This document shows, piece by piece, positions 56,587 to 64,000 of a stretch of DNA of 64,000 bases. The stretch's first letter is position 1; each line of letters starts with the position of its first letter. The stretch is from Harmonia axyridis (Eukaryota; Arthropoda; Insecta; Coleoptera; Coccinellidae), in assembly GCF_914767665.1 (NCBI RefSeq), contig NC_059503.1, forward strand, positions 23,188,001 to 23,252,000. The letters run 5' to 3'. The position numbers and the translations under genes were made by a program. The notes under the pieces are model-generated. The model was not told where the DNA came from. It worked only from the letters and a program-made list of their open reading frames with translations, and did not search any database.

Positions 56587-57399
56587 TTTAAATTTGTCTT
56601 TATAATATTTCTGTATATATTTGTATAATTTTTTCTACTGTATATAGTTTTTCATTTGAAATTTTCAATAAATTCTTCTTTCTGAAATTGTCTATTGAAT
56701 CTTATTCTTCAATTTAGGATTTGATCCTTTTATCCTTGATATCCATATCTCGGTGAAATAGAAATTTCACCGATATTTTCATTCTGCCCATCACATATGT
56801 TTATCTTTTCTAAGATAAACATTTCTAATGGACAGATTGAGAATATCAGTCCTGCCTAGACATCATTACTTCTAATGCTTAGAAATCCAAAAAAATTGGA
56901 ATGAAAGTCCGGTCAACTCCAGAATGCCCGCTATATTGAGTGAGAAAAAAAATGGAATCGGAAGAAATAATAAAGGAAAAACGTGTTTTTTTCATCTCAG
57001 GAATATTAGGTTGAAATAAATGTATTGGCTGGTTAAAAATTTTAAGTTCGTTTGAAGATGGAAAATTTTTAGATAAGTAATTTTAGATTTAATTAGGTAT
57101 TAGAGTTAATAGTTTCATTTTCACTTTTTCATTTTTGATGAAATTCTTCTAATTTCCCGAATTGAGTTCTGGAACCCTGAGAAAAGTCATTAGGATATTA
57201 AAAAGTCGAAATTTTATAACGGTTATGCGCACTAGTCACGACGTCTAACATTTCAGAAGGTAACATTTCTATAAGCATTACAATAAATTTCCTTACGAAA
57301 TCTTTTCTCCAAATTCGTACTTTGTGTGTGTATAAATATTTTTTATTAATTTCTCAAGTCAAAATAAAAAGTTAATAATCTCATTCTGTTATATGTTAT

Positions 57400-57645
57400 A
57401 TGTCGACCTTCAAAAGTTACCGCACAAGGCTTCAGCATATTCAGCAGGCTGGTAAATTCGTCGCTGTGTATATGAAACTTATCAAAATATCTAAAAGTAA
57501 GTTGCACATCATAATTTCAAAATTTCCTCGAAATTTTGTAGCTAACATTAAAAATGATTCAAATCCATATCATTCTTCTGGGAAAAAAATTTTTAATCAC
57601 CACCCATTAGAATTGATAAATAGGTACTTAATGGACTTTCTCTGA
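57400..57645 (+). CDS. ORF1 of unit 6
   Basis: 81 codons. Private changes: Glu to Lys in SKSKLHII and Glu to Gly in HSSGKKIF. Both are non-conservative, arguing against strong selection. Confidence 0.4.
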   Translation: MSTFKSYRTRLQHIQQAGKFVAVYMKLIKISKSKLHIIISKFPRNFVANIKNDSNPYHSSGKKIFNHHPLELINRYLMDFL

Positions 57646-57663
57646 AGACCCTTTGTGAAAAGG

Positions 57664-57748
57664 TATATAAACAAATTTCAATTCAGCAATAACTTCAGTT
57701 AGTTTAGTTATGTTAAGGCTTACAGAGGAAGAAGAAGAATTCCTGTGA
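57664..57748 (+). promoter_or_regulatory. Core promoter and upstream ORF, unit 6
   Basis: TATATAAA at 57664, initiator A at 57697, 12-codon frame 57710-57748. Confidence 0.65.
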
Positions 57749-57901
57749 TTCTACTCGATGCTTTCTTGCACTATGGTCCCACCTGTAGAGAGTGCTTACA
57801 CACGTTGAAGTTATTTCAATCAAGTAGGCTGTGCATTGATTATTTGCCACGAAAATAGTTTCATATTTTTTTTAAATTGAAAAAAGTGGGAATATAACAA
57901 A

Positions 57902-58444
57902 ATGGATAACAAGGTGATATTGAAAAAAAGATTGGCAAAACTGAAAAATTATTCGAACAATATGAGAAGAACATTACATCTCAAAAACCTTATTAGCAAT
58001 ATAAGAAAACTTTCAGTTGAAGAATTGAATGAAATTGTTAATATCAAGAAGAACGATAATAAGGAAAATAATCAACTAGACAATAATTTGGGTATTTTGT
58101 GTGTGAATTGCCCTGAGGATGAAGATGAGAAAAGAAAAGGCGAAGAACTGGCTAAAGAACATTTGAATTTATGTTTGCAAAGGGCATACCTTTTCAAAAA
58201 AATGCTTGAATTTCCGGTATTCCAGATGAAAAATGGATTTCCGGTAATCAAATTTAACCAATATGATGTGTCTTTGAGACAAGGAAATGTTATTCTACCC
58301 AGAAAACATTATTTCTACCACACCTTACCAAATCGTGCAAAAAAATGCTATAATGATGAAACGATAGAATCAATGGCAGATTGGTTAATAACAAATAGTG
58401 CTTCCATAAATTATGACCAATTATATGAACAATTGTTAAATTAA
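57902..58444 (+). CDS. ORF2 of unit 6
   Basis: Intact. A conservative Arg to Lys in the acidic helix (DEDEKRKG) is the only protein change from the common form. Confidence 0.65.
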   Translation: MDNKVILKKRLAKLKNYSNNMRRTLHLKNLISNIRKLSVEELNEIVNIKKNDNKENNQLDNNLGILCVNCPEDEDEKRKGEELAKEHLNLCLQRAYLFKKMLEFPVFQMKNGFPVIKFNQYDVSLRQGNVILPRKHYFYHTLPNRAKKCYNDETIESMADWLITNSASINYDQLYEQLLN

Positions 58445-59264
58445 TTTAAATTTGTCTTTATAATATTTCTGTATATATTTGTATAATTTTTTCTACTGTA
58501 TATAGTTTTTCATTTGAAATTTTCAATAAATTCTTCTTTCTGAAATTGTCTATTGAATCTTATTCTTCAATTTAGGATTTGATCCTTTTATCCTTGATAT
58601 CCATATCTCGGTGAAATAGAAATTTCACCGATATTTTCATTCTGTCCATTACATATGTTTATCTTTTCTAAGATAAACATTTCTAATGGACAGATTGAGA
58701 ATATCAGTCCTGCCTAGACATAATTACTTCTAATGCTTAGAAATCCAAAAAAATTGGAATGAAAGTCCGGTCAACTCCAGAATGCCCGCTATATTGAGTG
58801 AGAAAAAAAATGGAATCGGAAGAAATAATAAAGGAAAAACGTGTTTTTTTCATCTCAGGAATATTAGGTTGAAATAAATGTATTGGCTGGTTAAAAATTT
58901 TGAGTTCGTTTGAAGATGGAAAATTTTAAGATAAGTAATTTTAGATTTAATTAGGTATTAGAGTTAATAGTTTCATTTCCACTTTTTCATTTTTGATGAA
59001 ATTCTTCTAATTTCCCGAATTGAGTTCTGGAACCCTGAGAAAAGTCATTAGGATAGTAAAAAGTCGAAATTTTATAACGGTTATGCGCACTAGTCACGAC
59101 ATCTAACATTTCAGAAGGTAACATATCTATAAGCATTACAATAAATTTCCTTACGAAATCTTTTCTCCAAATTCGTACTCTGTGTGTGTATAAATATTTT
59201 TTATTAATTTCTCAAGTCAAAATAAAAAGTTAATAATCTCATTCTGTTATATGTTATATGTTAT

Positions 59265-59510
59265 ATGTCGACCTTCAAAAGTTACCGCACAAGGCTTCAG
59301 CATATTCAGCAGGCTGGTAAATTCGTCGCTTTGTATATGAAACTTATCAAAATATCTAAAAGTGAGTTGCACATCATTATTTCAAAATTTCCTCGAAATT
59401 TTGTAGCTAACATTAAAAATGATTCAAATCCATATCATTTTTCTGAGAAAAAAATTTTTAATCACCACCCATTAGAATTGATAAATAGGTACTTAATGGA
59501 CTTTCTCTGA
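59265..59510 (+). CDS. ORF1 of unit 7
   Basis: 81 codons. Private changes are Val to Leu (VALYMK) and Ser to Phe (YHFSEKK). The 7-bp ttatatg before the ATG is duplicated here. Confidence 0.4.
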   Translation: MSTFKSYRTRLQHIQQAGKFVALYMKLIKISKSELHIIISKFPRNFVANIKNDSNPYHFSEKKIFNHHPLELINRYLMDFL

Positions 59511-59528
59511 AGACCCTTTGTGAAAAGG

Positions 59529-59613
59529 TATATAAACAAATTTCAATTCAGCAATAACTTCAGTTAGTTTAGTTATGTTAAGGCTTACAGAGGAAGAAGA
59601 AGAATTCCTGTGA
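59529..59613 (+). promoter_or_regulatory. Core promoter and upstream ORF, unit 7
   Basis: TATATAAA at 59529, initiator A at 59562, 12-codon frame 59575-59613. Confidence 0.65.
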
Positions 59614-59766
59614 TTCTACTCGATGCTTTCTCGCACTATGGTCCCACCTGTAGAGAGTGCTTACACACGTTCAAGTTATTTCAATCAAGTAGGCTGTGCA
59701 TTGATTATTTGCCACGAAAATAGTTTCATATTTTTTTTAAATTGAAAAAAGTGGGAATATAACAAA

Positions 59767-60309
59767 ATGGATAACAAGGTGATATTGAAAAAAAGATTGG
59801 CAAAACTGAAAAATTATTCGAACAATATGAGAAGAACATTACATCTCAAAAACCTTATTAGCAATATAAGAAAACTTTCAGTTGAAGAATTGAATGAAAT
59901 TGTTAATAACAAGAAGAACGATAATAAGGAAAATAATCAACTAGACAATAATTTGGGTATTTTGTGTGTGAATTGCCCTGGGGATGAAGATGAAAGAAGA
60001 AAAGGCGAAGAACTGGCTAAAGAACATTTGAATTTATGTTTGCAAAGAGCATACCTTTTCAAAAAAATGCTTGAATTTCCGGTATTCCAGATGAAAAATG
60101 GATTTCCGGTAATCAAATTTAAACAATATGATGTGTCTTTGAGACAAGGAAATGTTATTCTACCCAGAAAACATTATTTCTACCACACCTTACCAAATCG
60201 TGCAAAAAAATGCTATAATGATGAAACGATAGAATCAATGGCAGATTGGTTAATAACAAATAGTGCTTCCATAAATTATGACCAATTATATGAACAATTG
60301 TTAAATTAA
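59767..60309 (+). CDS. ORF2 of unit 7
   Basis: Intact. Ile48 to Asn, Glu72 to Gly and Asn119 to Lys. The hairpin base in its tail has one g to a change (60495). Confidence 0.65.
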   Translation: MDNKVILKKRLAKLKNYSNNMRRTLHLKNLISNIRKLSVEELNEIVNNKKNDNKENNQLDNNLGILCVNCPGDEDERRKGEELAKEHLNLCLQRAYLFKKMLEFPVFQMKNGFPVIKFKQYDVSLRQGNVILPRKHYFYHTLPNRAKKCYNDETIESMADWLITNSASINYDQLYEQLLN

Positions 60310-61195
60310 TTTAAATTTGTCTTCATAATATTTCTGTATATATTTGTATAATTTTTTCTACGGTATATAGTTTTTCATTTGAAATTTTCAATAAATTCTT
60401 CTTTCTGAAATTGTCTATTGATTCTTATTCTTCAATTTAGGATTTGATCCTTTTATCCTTGATATCCATATCTCGGTGAAATAGAAATTTCACCAATATT
60501 TTCATTCTGTCCATTACATATGTTTATCTTTTCTAAGATAAACATTTCTAATGGACAGATTGAGAATATCAGTCCTGCCTAGACATAATTACTTCTAATG
60601 CTTAGAAATCCAAAAAAATTGGAATGAAAGTCCGGTCAACTCCAGAATGCCCGCTATATTGAGTGAGAAAAAAAAATGGAATCGGAAGAAATAATAAAGG
60701 AAAAACGTGTTTTTTTCATCTCAGGAATATTAGGTTGAAATAAATGTATTGGCCGGTTAAAAATTTTAAGTTCGTTTGAAGTTGGAAAATTTTTAGATAA
60801 GTAATTTTAGATTTAATTAGGTATTCGAGTTAATAGTTTCATTTCCACTTTTTCATTTTTGATGAAATTCTTCTAATTTCCCGAATTGAGTTCTGGAACC
60901 CTGAGAAAAGTCATTAGGATATTAAAAAGTCGAAATTTTATAACGGTTATGCGCACTAGTCACTACGTCTAACATTTCAGAAGGTAACATTTCTATGAGC
61001 ATTACAATAAATTTCGTTTCTTAATCATATGTTATTATTACAGTTTGAGTTCAATCACAGAACAATACAATTCTTGCGAGATTACATCTTACGAAATCTT
61101 TTCTCCAAATTCGCACTTTGTGTGTGTATAAATATTTTTTATTTATTTCTCAAGTCAAAATGAAAAATTAATAATCTCATTTTGTTATATGTTTT

Positions 61196-61441
61196 ATGTC
61201 GACCTTCAAAAGTTACCGCACAAGGCTTCAGCATATTCAGCAGGCTGGTAAATCCGTCGCTGTGTATATAAAACTTATCAAAATATCTGAAAGTGAGTTG
61301 CACATCATAATTTCAAAATTTCCTCGAAATTTTGTAGCTAACATTAAAAATGATTCAAATCCATATCATTCTTCTGAGAAAAAAATTTTTAATCACCACC
61401 CATTAGAATTGATAAATAGGTACTTAATGGACTTTCTCTGA
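61196..61441 (+). CDS. ORF1 of unit 8
   Basis: 81 codons. Like unit 1 it has GKS in place of GKF, with Met to Ile (VYIKLI) and Lys to Glu (ISESEL). It is preceded by the 72-bp segment (about 61018-61090) missing from units 2 to 7, so it keeps the ancestral upstream region, as does unit 1. Confidence 0.4.
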   Translation: MSTFKSYRTRLQHIQQAGKSVAVYIKLIKISESELHIIISKFPRNFVANIKNDSNPYHSSEKKIFNHHPLELINRYLMDFL

Positions 61442-61459
61442 AGACCCTTTGTGAAAAGG

Positions 61460-61544
61460 TATATAAACAAATTTCAATTCAGCAATAACTTCAGTTAGTT
61501 TAGTTATGTCAAGGCTTACAGAGGAAGAAGAAGAATTCCTGTGA
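61460..61544 (+). promoter_or_regulatory. Core promoter and upstream ORF, unit 8
   Basis: TATATAAA at 61460, initiator A at 61493, 12-codon frame 61506-61544 with a single change (Leu2 to Ser). The length and the run of Glu codons are kept. Confidence 0.65.
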
Positions 61545-61697
61545 TTCTACTCGATGCTTTCTCGCACTATGGTCCCACCTGTAGAGAGTGCTTACACACG
61601 TTCAAGTTACTTCAATCAAGTAGGCTGTGCATTGATTATTTGCCACGAAAATAGTTTCATATTTTTTTTAAATTGAAAAAAGAGGGAATATAACAAA

Positions 61698-62240
61698 ATG
61701 GATAACAAGGTGATATTGAAAAAAGGATTGGCGAAACTGAAAAATTATTCGAACAATATGAGAAGAACATTACATCTCAAAAACCTTATTAGCAATATAA
61801 GAAAACTTTCAGTTGAAGAATTGAATGAAATAATTAATATCAAGAAGAACGATAATAAGGAAAAAAATCAACTAGACAATAATTTGGGTATTTTGTGTGT
61901 GAATTGCCCTGAGGATGAAGATGAAAGAAGAAAAGGCGAAGAACTGGCTAAAGAACATTTGAATTTATGTTTGCAAAGGGCATACCTTTTCAAAAAAATG
62001 CTTGAATTTCCGGTATTCCAGATGAAAAATGGATTTCCGGTAATCAGATTTAACCAATATGATGTGTCTTTGAGACAAGGAAATGTTATTCTACCCAGAA
62101 AACATTATTTCTACCACACCTTACCAAATCGTGCAAAAAAATGCTATAATGATGAAACGATAGAATCAATGGCAGATTGGTTAATAACAAATAGTGCTTC
62201 CATAAATTATGACCAATTATATGAACAATTGTTAAATTAA
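61698..62240 (+). CDS. ORF2 of unit 8
   Basis: Intact, and the most diverged of the intact copies: Arg10 to Gly, Val46 to Ile, Asn56 to Lys, Lys117 to Arg. Its tail is the long type, so it is the right boundary of the short-unit block. Confidence 0.65.
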   Translation: MDNKVILKKGLAKLKNYSNNMRRTLHLKNLISNIRKLSVEELNEIINIKKNDNKEKNQLDNNLGILCVNCPEDEDERRKGEELAKEHLNLCLQRAYLFKKMLEFPVFQMKNGFPVIRFNQYDVSLRQGNVILPRKHYFYHTLPNRAKKCYNDETIESMADWLITNSASINYDQLYEQLLN

Positions 62241-62649
62241 TTTAAATTTGTCTTTATAATATTTCTGTATATATTTGGATAATTTTTTCTACTGTATATA
62301 GTTTTTCATTTGAAATTTTCAATAAATTCTTCTTTCTGAAATTGTCTATTGAATCTTATTCTTCAATTTAGGATTTGATCCTTTTATCCTTGATATCCAT
62401 ATCTCGGTGAAATAGAAATTTCACCGATATTTTCATTCTGTCCATTACAAATGTTTATCTTTTCTAAGATAAACATTTCTAATGGACAGAATGAGAATAT
62501 CAGTCCTGCCTAGACAACTTCTAATGCTTAAAAATCCAAAAAAATTGGAATGAAAGTCCGGTCAACTCCAGAATGCCCGCTATATTGAGTGAGAAAAAAA
62601 ATGGAATCGGAAGAAATAATAAAGGAAAAACGTGTTTTTTTTATCTCAG

Positions 62650-64000
62650 GAATGTTTGGTTGAAATATATGTACCCTGTATAGTAATGAAGTGAGTTTAT
62701 TATTATATGTCTGTCTTTGCCAGAATTTTCGATTTGACAATGTTGATATGGTGATTGTGAGTTCGTATATTCATATATAAATAATATAGGTTATAGTATA
62801 GCTCTAAAATGATCGAGAAAATAAAGAAATTTATTCACATAAATATAGTGGAAAAGACCCTAATCAACAGTAAGTTTCTTGTAATCATTTAATCTCTTTC
62901 ATTGGATGTTATCATGTTTCAGTGTGACTCTAATAACAAAATAAATAAATATAACTAATTGTAAATATTGTTTACCAAAGCTAATCTTAAAGAAAATGAG
63001 AAAAAATCTTAAGATCCATTAAGTACTAGGTTTACAAGCTCAGCATTTAAACCTATATCAAGGAATTCTTCTTCTTTGAATACTGTAGCCATATTGTGAA
63101 AAACTGCAGCAGCTTATAACTTCCAATATTGTGTCAATTTTTTTCAAAGTGATCTCCTTTTGTATACAAGGAAATATACGCTTTCATACCCCTATGTCCC
63201 CTATGCACATCTCGATAGTCACCTCGACAGTACCTAATTCTAGTTTTTATTAGGCTTTCGTTGAAATTTCCCGTGGTGGTGTAAACACTTAGGCATGAAA
63301 TTAGTAAAAACTTCTACAGAATTTTTTGAATAACCAGCCACTAAAAACCATCAGACCATCGCTGTTTTTAGTTCCTGTGTTCCATGTCTATTTGATAATT
63401 AATATGAATATAAAAAAAGTATGAAGTAATTTTCTGTGTTGATGTACAAGCATATAGTGGTATTAGTATAAGAAAGGCGTTTCATTCCAATCCAAATACA
63501 ATATAATCCAGAAAAATATTCTCTATCACCGAGTTAGTCCAAATTTCTATATCAACCACTGATAATATCAACTAATGAACACATATAGTGATGAGTAACT
63601 GAAAATCCTGCTGTCATGGACAGATCCTGGCCAATGTATCGGGTGTTCCATATTCGTTATCTATTGATGAGATCTAAAAGTCCCTTTGAGCCAGAAAAAA
63701 AAAGCCACATTTTCGGGCTAGATTGTTGAGATGATTTATTGAAAACCACGACTTCATAGATTCAACTCTTTTTCAGCTATAAAATGAAGTTGGAAAATGG
63801 CGTGAAATGAAAAGTTCTCATAACGTATTCATCAAATGCTATAAAAATGAGACGCAAATAATCTGCAGCTTCTTATACTTGATTGAAGCATAAGCAAAAA
63901 GAGAGAAAAGCTCGACTCAAATTCGAAAATAACAAACTTTAGGTCGAAATGATTTCTACTGTGAACGAATACTCTGAAAGTGTTGAAAATATTATAATAT
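62650..64000 (+). repeat. Long inter-unit tail, right copy, cut by window edge
   Basis: Closely collinear with 46060-47420 (for example the gtaccctgtatagtaatgaa start and the gaaaaggcgtgaaatg-type blocks near 63790). A further unit with ORF1 should therefore begin about 0.7 kb beyond the window. Confidence 0.85.

Larger units (their letters stand above)
44640..64000 (+). repeat. Tandem array of a two-ORF unit, extends past the window
   Basis: Head-to-tail copies of a unit with ORF1, promoter, ORF2 and 3' hairpin. ORF1 starts at 48112, 49967, 51825, 53684, 55542, 57400, 59265 and 61196, giving unit lengths of 1855, 1858, 1859, 1858, 1858, 1865 and 1931 bp. The 1865-bp unit has an extra 7-bp ttatatg just before the next ORF1, and the 1931-bp unit keeps a 72-bp segment deleted in the others. 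A copy without ORF1 (from 44640) precedes them, separated by a long tail. The last unit has the same long tail, cut by the window edge. Inner units are nearly identical, and neighbours share private variants, as expected from unequal crossing over. Confidence 0.95.

Noticed and set aside
48112..62240. CRISPR array or viral concatemer as an explanation of the tandem repeats
   Set aside because: The unit is far too long for CRISPR, and no replication, capsid or packaging gene is present; the flanks are ordinary insect repeats.

Overview
The window looks like a repeat-rich, AT-rich arthropod (most likely insect, possibly beetle) nuclear region. The reasons are the long AT-rich stretches with no long open frames, several mariner, hAT and non-LTR (LINE) relics, foldback elements, tRNA-like repeats, and a Penelope-type repeat carrying hammerhead ribozyme motifs. 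The species cannot be told from this sequence. I found no recognisable conserved host gene.

Layout. 1-44.6 kb is mainly a transposon graveyard: mariner relics (4.1, 7.0, 9.6 and 16.7 kb), LINE fragments (4.6-5.7, 33.4 and 36.4-37.5 kb), two foldback elements sharing a core motif (11.2 and 25.9 kb), a small hairpin MITE (14.8 kb), a Penelope-type terminal-repeat cluster with hammerhead motifs (22.1-22.8 kb), two tRNA-like repeats (27.5 and 28.4 kb), and two hAT elements with 8-bp target duplications (38.3-40.05 and 42.25-44.05 kb).

From about 45 kb to the right edge lies the most interesting object: a head-to-tail array of a roughly 1.86-kb unit. Eight units each carry an 81-codon frame (ORF1), then a TATA box and arthropod-type initiator, a 12-codon upstream frame, and an intact intronless 180-codon frame (ORF2), followed by a near-perfect 76-nt hairpin. 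I do not recognise either protein. A ninth, frameshifted ORF2 without ORF1 precedes the array at 45.1 kb. The first and last copies have a tail about 1.6 kb longer, so the short inner units look like deletion derivatives spread by unequal exchange. The last tail runs off the right edge.

Degenerate copies of the same unit lie on the opposite strand at 30.6-34.6 kb, share a nonsense codon, and are broken by a LINE fragment. Intact tandem genes plus antisense decayed copies make a layout in which small-RNA control is a reasonable hypothesis, like Stellate/Su(Ste) in Drosophila by arrangement only; no homology is claimed.
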